DNA of 64,000 nt, taken from Apostichopus japonicus (lineage: Eukaryota > Echinodermata > Holothuroidea > Aspidochirotida > Stichopodidae). The notes beneath the pieces are model-generated. The model was not told the origin of the DNA and ran no database searches. It saw only the letters and a list, made by a program, of their open reading frames with translations. The stretch covers positions 8,496,501-8,560,500 of the forward strand of contig NC_092582.1 of assembly GCF_037975245.1 (NCBI RefSeq). Direction: 5' to 3'. This document shows positions 1 to 12,370 of the stretch, in pieces (positions within the stretch are counted from its first letter, which is position 1; each line of letters begins with the position of its first letter). A program made the position numbers and the translations under genes.

Positions 1-2440
1 AAACTCCGTCGACTCGATCAATTTCAATCGTAACGGTTTGAGAAACATACACATTTTTTAAAACTATATGAAACGAACCGCCGTACTGTACTTCCAATAA
101 AGAAAATATGCAATTATGCAAAACTACTTGGAAACGACAAAAACAATTCAGTCTCAGTGGTATATTAAACTAATATAGTAACGTTTGGGCTTTACTACAA
201 ATTCAACCAATTAATCTTTTTCCTAAGATTTCTATCATGAAAGACCCCCCCCCCCCCCCACCCAATGATTGACGTCCCTGCTTGGGTGATGCAAACTTAT
301 TCATGGACCAAAGCTATACTTGTTTAGCGCATCTCGGTTACGGCTTCTGTTAATAGGTAATGAACAAAATTCGATTCCTAACTTGGATTTCTTATCGTCC
401 AATTCCAATATCTTCCATATTGACTGCGAAGTTTGTGATGACAGGAACTATCATGGCTTCCCTGCTGATGTTCTGGTAGAAAGACAATCCACCACTGGCT
501 TTCATTTGGACTTCACATTTGTGATGCTTCATAAAGGAGCTGGTGGATCGATTTCAATGTGAATGTGATTAACCCAGTAAGTATATATGCAGTCATTAGT
601 ACGCTCAATGTCACTAATGCTACTGAGAAGCTGTTAAAATTTATCTCCAGCGGCGATTGTAACGCTATGCTATAATATAGGTTATCGTGCATCAATCTAC
701 ATTCTATCAAAAAACATGCAATTTTTTATTCTTCTTTGGTGTTTACGTCATCATGATACGATAGCTTCGGCTAACAAACGCGAAGTAACTTCCTAACGCT
801 TTTCGGCCTAGAAAAGTTTCGTGAAATCAATTTTGTGAAACCACAATCGTTGTACAAATGTTTCGATGAATATTTAAAAAATATTTAAATATATTTAAAA
901 AATATGTAAAAAATATTTATTCCAACGTTATTCTTTTGTTCTTTGTATAACAATAAATATTTTGTAAATCTCAAAAGCCTTTAGATCCCTTTCTTTCTGC
1001 GAAATCCTCCTTTTATCGTGTATGTGGTCTAAAAGTTTCTGTTTTTCTTCACGGTTACTTCATATCACATAAAAACTAATTGAATCCATTTTCAAGTTCG
1101 TCCATACCTTAGGTCACTACTCCTAATGATTAACCATCTGTCCTGTGGGCTGATATACCATCAGTATTGTAGCTTTAAACGTATTAATTAAATACAATAG
1201 CTTGACCTCAATTTGTATACGACGGTGGACAGCCAAATCAAAGGTGTTGCAGTGATGAGCAGAATGTTGATATGTTTCACCTATCAACCGAAATACCGCA
1301 CTGTTAGAAAAAAAGAGGAAAATTGTTAACTAAAAATACATTGACAAGGGCACTGGGGTTGAGAGCGGAACAGTCGTTTGGTATTCGAGGCCATGTTCTT
1401 TCTTTGGCGACTTTTCTTAACAAATTACTATATTTGCTGAAGTGTTCGTGATACACATTTGACGTATAACATTGTCATGATGAAACACACGGTCCGCACA
1501 GTCTCGATGCAAGGGGACTTGAGGAGGTGGAGAGCGGATCAATCAAGTCGTTATTTTGTGTTTCGTGCCCCTGCTCTATCTTGCAGGGTCACTATCTTGA
1601 ATAAGCATAAACAATACAAATAACAAACCATATCATGGATCAAGTTGTTTGTTTTCCGGGCCCATGCAGGCTCTGTCTTCGGGGACTTCCTTTTAAAAAG
1701 AAAATATATAAAACAGTACAAATACATATAAACAAGATTTCTAAATGAACTCGATGATTCCATTGTTCTCTCTAATTGGGATGTTCACGGTATTATAAAA
1801 TGGAGGCAGTATTATAGTAGAACGGGAAATACATAGCTAATGTGGTTGGAACTAACTTCCGAGATAACCGCAATATTCCCATTTGTATAGTGATACATGG
1901 CCTTCCAAAAATATGAACATTTCTGGCTTTCATCAATGTATTGGTTAGTTATTTAAGTGAAAAGCAGCCCCCCCCCCAAAAAAAAACAAAACAAAACAAA
2001 AACAAAAAAAACGGTGACTTAATATTCTACCAGCAATCAAACTGCCCGCGATTGCATGTCACCCGGTTATTGCACGCCTCAATCAAGACTTTCCAACTTC
2101 CTTGACGTATACACATGGGGCATGCGCACTCGCGACTTTCACGTGTGAACGGAGAGAAGTATTTGAGCCTACATTGGACTAAAACGACACCTTAAGAGGT
2201 CGATTGGAGTACAAAAACATGTCAATAGTTTCCTTTCCCTCTGTAATCTCTATCAGACAGGAAATCGCAAAGATTTGGCATAGGCCTACATCACATCAGA
2301 AAGGCCGCGTATATATATATATATATATATATATATACTACATAGCACGATAGATGTAGAATATAGACTGTATGTATATATGCATTATATGCCATTGCAA
2401 AAGAAAAGAAGTCAAAAGTTCATTCCCATGAGATTGAGCC
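1..2440. other. non-coding 5' flank of the sulfotransferase gene
   Basis: No gene could be supported here. The stretch has a poly-C run at about 246-259, AT-rich low-complexity sequence near 880-960, A/C-rich runs near 1970-2010 and an (AT)n microsatellite at about 2311-2338. An open frame at 320-562 (80 codons) has no recognisable domain. A good donor-like GTAAGT lies just past it at about 577, so it could belong to an upstream exon, but nothing confirms this. Confidence 0.5.
2311..2338. repeat. (AT)n microsatellite
   Basis: A run of alternating T and A about 28 bases long, roughly 110 bp upstream of the sulfotransferase start codon. Confidence 0.9.
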
Positions 2441-5384
2441 ATGGATCTTAGTTATTTTCCAGCTAAGAAAATATTATGGAGTATAGTGTTTTGCGCAATC
2501 GGAATTTTCTTTTTAAGAAGAATCAAGTCTTCTGGATACAGCAAAAAGTAAGTGCTTCGTTGTTTTCATCATGACGATATTGAAGATAGCTGTTACAAAC
2601 GTACTCTATACATTTCACCCAATAACGATAGGATCCTTATCCTTTTATATAAATAAAGAATCGTTGTAAATGTAGGAATAAACGGATTCATTGCTACAGT
2701 ACGCCAATTGTATACGGTTAATTGTAAGGAGGATTTGTTTGCCCTGACTTTTAGATACATACTATATATATATATGTTGAAAGTCACGTGATAGTATCTC
2801 CTCTTTCACGCTTGTAATCACAAATGCAGACGTAACTTTCCGCATCATTGGATCCTAGATGGGTATTGGGGTGTGGTGGGGATGAGTCAGTGTGGGGAGG
2901 AACCCCTACTCTTCAAATCACCATAGAAATGCCTTACGTGGAAATTGTCACCTCGGTATTCAGTCTCAAATTGCCGGCTGCCATGTTTAGTTCTCGATAT
3001 ATACGGAGTCATTCGAGCCAAGTAGCGGTTTCTTTTACAATTGTATGCATGGTTTCTTGATAGGGGTCTCTATAGTACATATTAGAAGTTTGCAATTATA
3101 GTAAGACGCCCATGTTAGATTATAAAATAGTCAAACAATTTTGCTGTAATTATAATTGTACCATACACGGCTTTTAAGTTTTTGAAGAAAAAAGTCAAAG
3201 CCAATACCGCTGCGACGCAAAATGGACAACACCTGTACATATATTCATATATATATCAGTAGTGAAGACGATCTAGCAAATTAAATCAAATTGACCGGTT
3301 ATTCGAAACCGCATCCATACGACTAATTGATCTAAAGTCAAGGCCCTTACCTGTACATAAGTAACTCAGGTTTTCATCACTGTATAGCGACGCACGTCAA
3401 TGAAATTCTCAATTCCATGTTTACATGCGTAAACCTACAACAATAGACACTTCTCATCAGGCCCGATATAAAGTGTACAAATGATTGGGCATCGTGCGAA
3501 TTAAATTATTCCAAACAAACACAACTCTGGAATTATCATTTCTGGTTAACCTGCTTGATAAAACTGTTTCTTTAATAAAAAATTAACTTTTTTATGATTT
3601 CTAGTTTTTGCTTATATAGGCTAGTAATTTTACACAGAATGGCTGGCTTTATGAACCTTTCATATTCTAAACAATATGTTCCAAAATAGTGATTGAAATA
3701 TTTCAGTCCGTAATTTCCTGCACAATTGGTCAATTGAACTTGTAAATTGGCACTCAGTATTGGTTGTATCAAAATTGAACAACTGCATGATGTATCTGCA
3801 AACAAATTTGCCAGATAGTTATTTAACTGGCCAAAATAGTTTCAACATAGGTGACACAACCGTGGAGCATTTATACGGTACTGTATTTGGATGGATTTTA
3901 CGCACGATATTCGCGATAGTCGTTGTTCCTAATAGCTTGTTATTCCTACGTTGTGGAAGTGTGGTCACACGCATGAGCTGGGCCTACCCGCGAATTTCGG
4001 TATCTTCAAGTGATCCTTCCTGTTTCTTCATTTTGTTGTTTCGCTTAAATGAACCGCCTAATGCAGCGTTACATCCAACCACCGCTTCCCCCCTCCTTTT
4101 CCCTCCTGAATTGTTTTAACCATATTCGAAGACGTTACTGAAATATGACAAAATATATCGATATTGCAGAGCAATTGTTTTAGAGATGAGTTATGGGTTG
4201 GGTGGGGGAAACTCACGAACTTCGTAAACATATTTATACTTGATCCTTAGTTTCAATGTGATTTAATTGGCCATTCAGTTTCTCTCAGGTTTTTAAAAAA
4301 AAAAAAAAATCCGTCCTTAATTTGATATATGATCCCCCTATTTTATTTCTGCAGTGTACAGTTACTACAGGATGCTAATAAAGCTGTTAACAATCGAGAA
4401 ATCCATTCCAGTATCGAAGAGCGCCCTCAATTAGTAGCTCTACCCGTTAACGAGCAGCCACCTCAAAGAGATGTCAAATCACAGAAGCCGACTCCCATAC
4501 CAAGCCCAGACAACGGGAATGCACTGCCAAATTTTTACATCCACGACGGCGTACTCTCAGTTTACCAGGCGTCTGTACCAGCCTTTATTCACGTACCCAG
4601 AAGCGGTGGAACTTCTATGGAAGTATGCTTCAATAAAACAGCTCTATACTTTGGCAACAAAACGCCTAAAATATTGGACCACGATGGTCGAAAGAGACTG
4701 AAAACGTTATTCAAAAATGCAAAGATCACTTCGAAAGCGTATAGGTTATACGCCGGAGATCGCGCATTTGGTATCTGTGAAGATATTCCCGACAAAGATT
4801 GTTCTTATATCATCTTTTTTAGGAATCCATACGATAGATTGGTATCCGCTTATTTTGCTTGCCGCGAAGGGGAGGGGCATGCTGGGTATCCACTGGACTG
4901 CCATACCACAGATATTCAAGATTGGGTCATACCAATATCTAGTACGACTCTAGAACAGATCTTTACCCAATTTAACTGTCTGCCAATTATTGACAAAGAA
5001 AATTGGTTTATTCCTCGCTATGAGTGTGATTATAAATCATCTAAAATGAATACTTATGCTGTATTCTCCGCTAACGAGGACCTCATACAGTACGCACTGG
5101 ATAGCATGGATAAAACATTTGCACTGATAGGTTTGACGGAAGAGTTTGTTGTGACGTTACAGCTTCTTCAAAATGCTTTTAATTTCCCATTTTACGAAGA
5201 ATGTAAAGAATTGTTTGAAAATAAGGGAACCTTTGCTGATGCCAATGCTAAAGAACAAGCTAAACAGACTTTGATGTCAAATCCAGATGTACAACAAGCT
5301 TTGTCGGCTGATTTAAGGATTTATGATAAAGCAAAAGAATTATTTGAATTACAAAAGCAGAAGCTAGCTGCTATGTTCAGCTAA
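2441..5384 (+). CDS. Golgi-type membrane sulfotransferase (Sulfotransfer_2-like), two coding exons
   Basis: Coding exons are 2441-2547 and 4355-5384. Exon 1 ends in phase 2 before GTAAGT and exon 2 begins after TTTCTGCAG, which restores the frame and gives 378 residues. The start ATG at 2441 sits in a strong GCCATGG context. Residues 1-10 form a short cytoplasmic tail and about 11-25 (ILWSIVFCAIGIFFL) a signal anchor, followed by RRIK, so a type II Golgi membrane protein is expected. A polar stem (about 37-105) precedes the catalytic domain. HVPRSGGTS (115-123) matches the PAPS 5'-phosphosulfate loop, and FFRNPYDRLVSAY (190-202) matches the 3'-phosphate binding region with its Arg and Ser. 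The family transfers sulfate from PAPS to carbohydrate in the Golgi; the acceptor cannot be read from the sequence. Without exon 1 an internal ATG at 4329 would remove the anchor. Family call firm, subfamily open. Confidence 0.85.
2548..4354 (+). other. intron of the sulfotransferase gene
   Basis: This 1.8-kb intron runs from GTAAGT to a pyrimidine-rich TTTTATTTCTGCAG acceptor. It contains short open frames (for example 3760-4119) with no domain and no splice support. No clear repeat was recognised apart from a poly-A run near 4295-4309. Confidence 0.75.
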
Positions 5385-8300
5385 CCACTTCTAGCAAATA
5401 CCTTGGAAGATCTATAGATGGTAACAAGAACAATGCAGTGATGAACATCGACAGGAGCGGATCTAGGATTTTATGGTAATTGGATCCTTGAATGGTTTGT
5501 GAATAGACTGATGAATATTCATTTCAAGATCAATTCTGCCGCTACACGTTTTCGCTGCCTGCATTTCTCTTTGTCATGGAATTGAACTTTCCTATTTCTG
5601 TTTCGACATGGATGTGAACCAATGTAGCTGGAGTTATTAATGATTGCAGCATAGCTGTCTCTAGTTGTAGTAACGAACTGAACGGTGATATTCTTCGAGC
5701 TGAGAAATGAGATTTATACGCATAACGGCACGGTTAACACTGACTAGAAGACTACGTCACTGACTTTAGTGAGAGGAACAAAGTCATCGTTCACGAGCAG
5801 AAGAAAAAAAGTAACAAAAATAACAGGAGAGGACAAAACTAAATGCAACACTGATTTGAGGGACCAATTCTAAACAATCTACCGTCCGTTATGACACAGT
5901 TGTATTTGTTTCAAAAGACTCGGAGAACGGTTTTGCAAAAGGAAGACTCAAGATGTTATAAGCCATTATGGTCTTGGCCACGGAAAGTAGCATTTTGTAC
6001 GTGTTACAATATCTCTCCAAAGTAAGCTTTATCTCGAGAATTTAGTATAGTATTATTGTTTATTTATTCCAAACGTTTTGACTGAAAACAATGTAAACCT
6101 AACTTATATGAAAGAATTTTTGACAATCGTACTAACGTAATTTTCTTTATCGATAAGAGTTTTTTGATCAACGTTGTTCAGGTTATAGTAATATATTTTA
6201 ATTATTCATATCTTTCTTATACTCGCGGAGCTGAGCAAAGTTTGTTTCATGTTACCAAACCCATCCGATTATCCTATGCTGAAATGAATGGATGGTGATA
6301 ACAAAACCGCTTCAATATGCAGACTTACGTACCCTTGTAAACAAAATAGTTTTAATATACTTGAAATATTTATTCAGTTTAAGAGCTCATCATCTTTAAT
6401 GTGAGTTTTATTGAATTCTTAATTTAAAGGAAGAACTGTCTGAATCAGCCAATTGGTACAAATCTCCAATGTTAACACCACTGTATACTGTATTCTCTGA
6501 TCATGCTTCAAAGCACTCAAACTGACAGTATGAACAGTTCGCCATACGTACAAGTGCTTTGTAGCGTGACAAGAAAGTACAGTATGAACAAAAATGAATT
6601 GCGGCAAATTTGTTACCCAACGTGACTTCTGGCTGGATTAAATAGTTCAACCACATTGATGGATGAGCGACTGGTGCTTAATCGGTACCGTATTTTATAA
6701 CAAATATAAGGGTTTTGTTGTAGATAATAAACTTTACAGGTGGACGTTGTCTTTAGAGGTCTTGTAATATTTGTGTCACCAAAGCATGTAAATTTACAAT
6801 GAACTAATAATTTCCTTCGATTCCATATCAATATTTGATGACATAAATTGTTTTTATAGTGTTTCTTTATTACTTGAAAACAATATCTGCAAGATGTAAA
6901 TGAATTTGGTATTTATTGAAACTGATTGAAAAGTATTCGAAAGTCAGGTTTACAATATTGGTTAGATCAAAGACAACATTAACTTAAAAAATGAATGGGG
7001 AACATATTTATTACGATGTTAGTCAGAATAATATTGTTCGACATTAAGTTTTAAATTATTTTCAATATTGAAGATCTTAAAAAACAGGTAAATATAGGCT
7101 ACAAACGAAAAGCATTGCAAAATACAATACTTTTATATAGTTTGCAAGGTAAATCATATGAGAGACACATGCATGTGGATATACATTATCTGATCAATTC
7201 TAGCCAAGTAGCATATTTAACAAACAATAACCTATTCTGAAAACGTTTCAATGTGTGTTTCCAAGAAAGAAGTGAAGGACAATAATAAAATTCCACCGAA
7301 TGGGAAACCATATGTGTATAAAGTTCTGCTGGTGTTTTCTTATGTCATTTTCATACCGGTATCGCGGATTTGAAAAAAAAAAGGATAGTAATTTTAATTG
7401 TGGCGACAATCGTCACGGTAATTTATTTAAAATGTTCAAAAATGTCTTGCGTCACATATGGTATATATGCAATCACATCCTCATAACGTGGTGACGTCAC
7501 ATATACCCATAACATGCCGTATCGATCGAGATTATGCGCCAACAACAGACGTGCTAGTGATAGTTTGGATTCAAATATAAAAATAAAGTTAGCGTCGTTC
7601 TTCTTTCTAAAGTATTGTTTTAAATAATTTATATAGCAACAAAGTCAGCAACCTGCTATTAAAAGTCAGTAAAGAAGAAAGGGACCAGGCTACCAATCAT
7701 ATTTATCTCATGTAATAGAGGCATGATGAATGCTTGGGGTACATCCTCTACCACCCCACCCCTTACCCCACCCCGCCCTCCCTCTCCCATCCTCCACAGC
7801 CGTTAGGAAATATATCACATTCCCCTTTCCTAACGACACCTTCACCCACAGGGCCCCAACCGACATCCCGTCTTTAAGGTGTGGCCCGTACATATTCCAT
7901 TGACTTCAATACTGTATACTGATCTTATACATGTACTGCAACAGTGTATATACATGTGTTAGTGTACCGGTGGAAACAGTGGCTGAGCAGGAAATCATTG
8001 ATTGTTTCCATACCAACAAAGTACCTCAACACGTATACTCATTGCCAAATAGAAGTATGTCAACTTCCTGCAGATGGTGTTACATGTACACCGGATAAAC
8101 TGTTATTCAAAACTTCTTTCAATTAAAGATATAGAAAAAAAAATAGACTACAGCTATTAGGCTAGGTCACACTCTTGCAGTAGATCCGCTGGTTCATAAA
8201 TTCCTATATTATTCAACAAAAACATGTTATATAAACTTCCTATCAACAACAAAGTATTATTGGATAAAGTGCATGGCTTTGGTCAAATTGAGGTTATGAA

Positions 8301-9212
8301 TCGTAAAACATAGTTTGATGTGTTAGAGTACTTTACGAAACTCCGGAATTTTCACATACATATGTATACCATTTAAAATGATTTTACATAAATTGATGAT
8401 TTGTACCTTCATGGATGAAAAGTTGGCGAATTTTATTCAGTACAAATTGGTTAACGACAGATAACTCAATAAATTATTAGTATGAAAATTGCATAGAACG
8501 GGAATATTTTCACTGAACTTTTAGGGCAGTAAGCTGTAAAGGTCGAAGTTAAAATTTGGCAAACACACATTGAGACTTTAATTTTATTCCGCACGGAATT
8601 TATTCAACAGTTTCATAATGGAGAATATTTGCCGTATTTGTTTGTAATTCGTGCAAACGCTCCTTAAAAGTTAACAGTCAGTTTAATTCAGCGATATATT
8701 TATGGTTATCTCATGATACTTTTAACAAGCATCCTGCCAACTAATTTAACATATTCACTAATTACTACTGTTGGACCGCTTTTGAACTAACATATGCAAA
8801 TAAGCACCGACTCACTTGCAGTTGCATAACCCCAGAATCTTGACTAAAAGTCATGCCATATTGACTTGGGACTTCCGCGAGTTTCCGGATAAGACGGAAG
8901 GTATAATGCACCTCCAAACGGCTTGTGAACTTGTGATGATGTTACACCGCATCATCAGCAGGTTTTCATAGATATAGTCAAGACCCCGTCTAATGTATGC
9001 AGCTTGTAGCTATTATACCTTCCTTCTCGTTTCGCCGCGTTGGACGTGGTGGACAGTTTCTATCTTTATAAGAGTTACCATCAAATTTATACATATATTT
9101 TACAAGTGGGGGAAACAGTTGATTGTTTCCGCAATCATTCATATGATTGGGTATTGAGTTATTAAATAACTTATTGTTGTACAGATGTGATCGGATATTC
9201 AGTTCAACTGAC
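5385..9212. other. intergenic region without recognised genes
   Basis: About 3.8 kb of AT-rich sequence following the sulfotransferase stop, containing only short unsupported open frames. Minor features are a C-rich tract at about 7739-7790 and a palindromic CRE-like TGACGTCA at 7492-7499. The 3' UTR end of the sulfotransferase could not be placed. Confidence 0.5.
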
Positions 9213-9416
9213 ACGTTTATGGCAAGCCATATGTGCAATAATTCGATAAACCGAGTTTATCGCCGTTAAACTCTGTTTTTCGATCAATAAACTCAGTTTA
9301 TCGAATGGATAACCGTGTGTTTCGCGATAAACTCAGTTTATCGAAAAACATAGTTTAACGGCGATAACTTGACTCGGTTTATCGAATTATTGCACATGTG
9401 GCTTTCCATAAACGTT
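9213..9416. mobile_element. fold-back (long inverted repeat) element
   Basis: The left arm begins ACGTTTATGGCAAGCC and the right arm ends GGCTTTCCATAAACGT, and the arms are nearly complementary across about 90 bp each. Inside each arm is TGTGCAATAATTCGATAAAC or its complement, plus several short palindromes of the form CGATAAACTNAGTTTATCG. No coding sequence is present. A matching target duplication was not clear. It is best described as a non-autonomous fold-back or MITE-like element. Confidence 0.75.
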
Positions 9417-9499
9417 CACCATTCAGAAAAAAAGAAAGAAAAAAGGATTGCGTTGAAAGAGATGAAGAGAATTTCGTTAATAAAAACTGTACTGACGGA

Positions 9500-9770
9500 C
9501 AGGCGCGTAGCCAATATATTTTATATACTTTGTTAATGTTTTTATGATATCGCTAGTAATTTCAAAAGAGAAAATGATAAATGCAACTAACAATGCATGG
9601 GAAGTGCCATTTCCAGCGACCTGGGAGGCATTTTCAGCCAAAATTTTCTTGTACGCTTCGCGCCAACTATGGTGGCGCTACGCTTAGAAAGTTTGCAATG
9701 CCGTATCTACGGCTCTGATAGTTTGCCTACATTTTCGCCCCTCCCTTGGCAAATTCATGGCTAGCGCCTG
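9500..9770. mobile_element. hAT-like MITE, family 1 (isolated copy)
   Basis: The element starts CAGGCGCGTAGCC and ends GGCTAGCGCCTG, giving imperfect terminal inverted repeats. The flanks CTGACGGA (9492-9499) and AGGACGGA (9771-9778) match at six of eight positions, consistent with an old 8-bp hAT target duplication. The core around 9600-9690 is the reverse complement of cores at about 55075-55190, 55540-55640 and 56578-56690. Confidence 0.65.
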
Positions 9771-9778
9771 AGGACGGA

Positions 9779-11289
9779 CATGGATGGCTGATAAAGATGT
9801 ACAAAACATTGTTCAATTTGAGTTGACAAATCATAGTCAAATAACAACCAAGAGGAGAGTTTCGATTTAATTCATGTTTCCGCAGAAATGTGTCATACAT
9901 AAATATTTAATCTTTTCATGTAATCATACTCTTTTGTACCTGGTGTAATCATATCTCGATCAGAAGCGCGTCGATACCTACTATATAATACAGCTATAGC
10001 ATGCACTGAGCATTCTGGTTAATACAGTTATTTCTCTGATATTAACAACAGGGAAACACTTCAAACAGCTCATTATTTATGCATGTAAATCAAAACAGAA
10101 TACAACAGTTAATAAGTACAAAATAGACGTTCTGTTTAGAATTTTCAAAACATTATATAATTATGTTACAATCAATTTTTTGGTTAATTGGGAAGTGTAA
10201 CTGCAAAATTAAAGTTAAAAAGAAAAAAAATAGAATGACAAACCGAAAAATATCACTGGATAGGCCTACAGCATGTTCGTGACTTTAACCGTTTTGAAAC
10301 TTAAATTGGTAAATCAGAGCACCAATGAACTTAATTTTAACTTAAATCATTACTCTTATCGTAAAATGTGATTTGATGTTTTTTTTTTCGTTTTATATTA
10401 CAGTGATGTGAAGTAAATTCAATGTCCTCATTATGTTAAATATTAAAACCAAAATAATAGTTTGGTATTATTATTAGATATGGAGGCAAGCTGGAGCATA
10501 AAGTATTACAAGATATAAGATAAAATAAAACCTGAATAACCCTTCATTTGGCAACAAACAGTACATCATGTATGGAATTTAATAAAACGGCTGGACAAAA
10601 TAGTTTATCAGTTCTACTATTTCGACTCGATCATTACTGAAAAAGTTAAAATGAAACACAAAACGCCAAGGGACAAATACGTGAATAATTTATCATATTA
10701 TGAAAAGAACAATTTTTGTCGATCTAAACTAGCTCCAAGGAGATTTTTTTTTGGAAGAAGAAGGGCAAGATACCTTAAGAAAGGTATTGATCTCAAATGA
10801 CCTTTGAAAAACAATTGCAAACAATATCTCATTACGAGATTCAACAATGTTGCACAAGTTTATTTTGACCTCAAATGTATTTGGCTTCCCATTAAACTTC
10901 TTTAAAACACAATAACTATGATAATGTTCATACTTTCAAAACTGGTGACCTTGTATGATCTCAAAAAGTGAAAAAACTGAAAACTCATTAAGGGGAACCC
11001 AAATGCCATGCATATTACTGAAGTTATCATGTGTAAAAGCCAAGCAATCACACACACATACATAATAACAATTGTGTAGATTACTATTGCGCTTATACCA
11101 AGGAATAAAATAATTAACACATCTTTTGGAAGGAAATTGATGCATAGCAGAAAACAAACATACTTAAACAATATAAACTATGCAATCTATGGCATGAATA
11201 AGTTGGTACTTACCCTTGAAACTGTTTCGATGTTCCTCTACTACATGAACCCCAAATACTATCAAATCAATATTTCATATTTTTTTTTA
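9779..11289. other. AT-rich intergenic region
   Basis: No gene or clear repeat was recognised. Two overlapping minus-strand open frames at about 10902-11171 are compositionally AT-rich, hydrophobic by chance and unsupported. Confidence 0.45.
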
Positions 11290-11740
11290 ACTGGCTACGG
11301 TACTGTTTCATGTTTTTTCAAGCTTATTTACTACGGAATGGCTATGTTTCATTCTTTTGAAACCTTTAGCATAAAATGTTACTTTGTTTCATGGTTTTGA
11401 AACTCATACTACAGAATGACTATTGTGTTTCCTGTGTTTGAAACCTTTAGTATATGATGTTACTTTTGTTTCATATGTTTGAAACTTATGTTACAGAATG
11501 ACAGCTGTTTCTGAAACCTTTAGTATAGAACGTTACCTGTTTCATATTTTTGAAACTTATCATACAGAGCGATTACTATGTGTCATTTGTTTTAAATGTA
11601 TAGCATAGACTGGCTACTATGTTTCATAATTTTAATCTTATACTACAGAATGATACTATGTTTCATGTTTTAGAGATCTTAACTAAAGAATGTTACTTTG
11701 TAATACTATAGAAAGGCTACACTGTTTCATGTTTCAGTAT
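11290..11740. repeat. degenerate minisatellite, about 45-bp unit
   Basis: Roughly ten diverged copies of a unit can be followed by eye. Each contains TGTTTCATG, a short T-rich stretch, GAAACT or GAAACC, a TTAGTATA or TCATACTA segment and CAGAATGACTA. The unit length drifts between about 40 and 50 bp. It lies 3' of the TBC1D13-like gene. Confidence 0.7.
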
Positions 11741-12180
11741 AACTACCCTACTTTCTAATACCATCTCCATGATGCAAATACTATTTTCTGTGCTTGGTCA
11801 CTTAAACTTCTCTCCTGGGAGCTAGGAGAAAGTGGTATAACAGAATCGAGGGGATAAACGTAAGCTTGTTAACCCTACCCCACTTTCTGTTTCAATACAT
11901 ATCTCTTGATACCCAACCCCAATATCTAGTAATTTGCTTACTTTCCTCCTCAAGAAGCAATAAATTAATTTACTTACGTTGCCAGTTAAAACCATTGAGA
12001 ATTCACCAGCAATCTTATTCTAAGTTCTCCATAAAAGTAAAAGTTTGGTTTGTATCTACAATTATTATAAGATGCCTTTGTCTGGTTTGAACCAGGGCAA
12101 TGTAACAAATGATTATTATTTAATAGCAGAGTAAGTTTGTTTCACTATGTCATAAAGTTTAAAATATGTCCAAAAAAAAA

Positions 12181-12302
12181 TGTGTTAAAGTAAGTTGGCC
12201 TGACGTTTCGATCCTAGCAGGATCTTCTTCAGAGGCTAAAATTTAAGCCTCTGAAGAAGATCCTGCTAGGATCGAAACGTCATGCCAAATTACTTTAACA
12301 CA
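12181..12302. repeat. 60-bp inverted repeat with hammerhead-like motif in each arm
   Basis: Arms 12181-12240 and 12242-12302 are almost perfectly complementary. On + the right arm reads CTGAAGA (12251-12257), a possible stem GATCC/GGATC (12259-12263 with 12269-12273, loop TGCTA), then GAAAC (12274-12278) and GTC (12279-12281). This resembles the hammerhead ribozyme core found in some Penelope-like retroelements. There is one extra A before the stem and almost no helix III, so self-cleavage is doubtful. The left arm carries the same motif on -. Confidence 0.6.
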
Positions 12303-12370
12303 TTCTATTACACAGGCTCTCTAGTGGATAAGCAGTTTGCTAACAGTTTTATTTTATTTTGATCAAAAAC
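12303..12370 (+). repeat. dispersed repeat segment, copy 1
   Basis: CACAGGCTCTCTAGTGGATA and the following AGCAGTTTGCTAACAGTTTT recur almost unchanged at about 39115-39175. It directly follows the hammerhead-like inverted repeat and may be part of the same retroelement. Confidence 0.6.

Noticed and set aside
4329-4354. ATG at 4329 as start of the sulfotransferase
   Set aside because: The in-frame residues MIPLFYFC are intronic. An acceptor at 4354 joins in phase with exon 1, which supplies the signal anchor.
8990-9238. 82-codon minus-strand frame
   Set aside because: It overlaps the edge of the fold-back element, has no domain and has no splice or start support.
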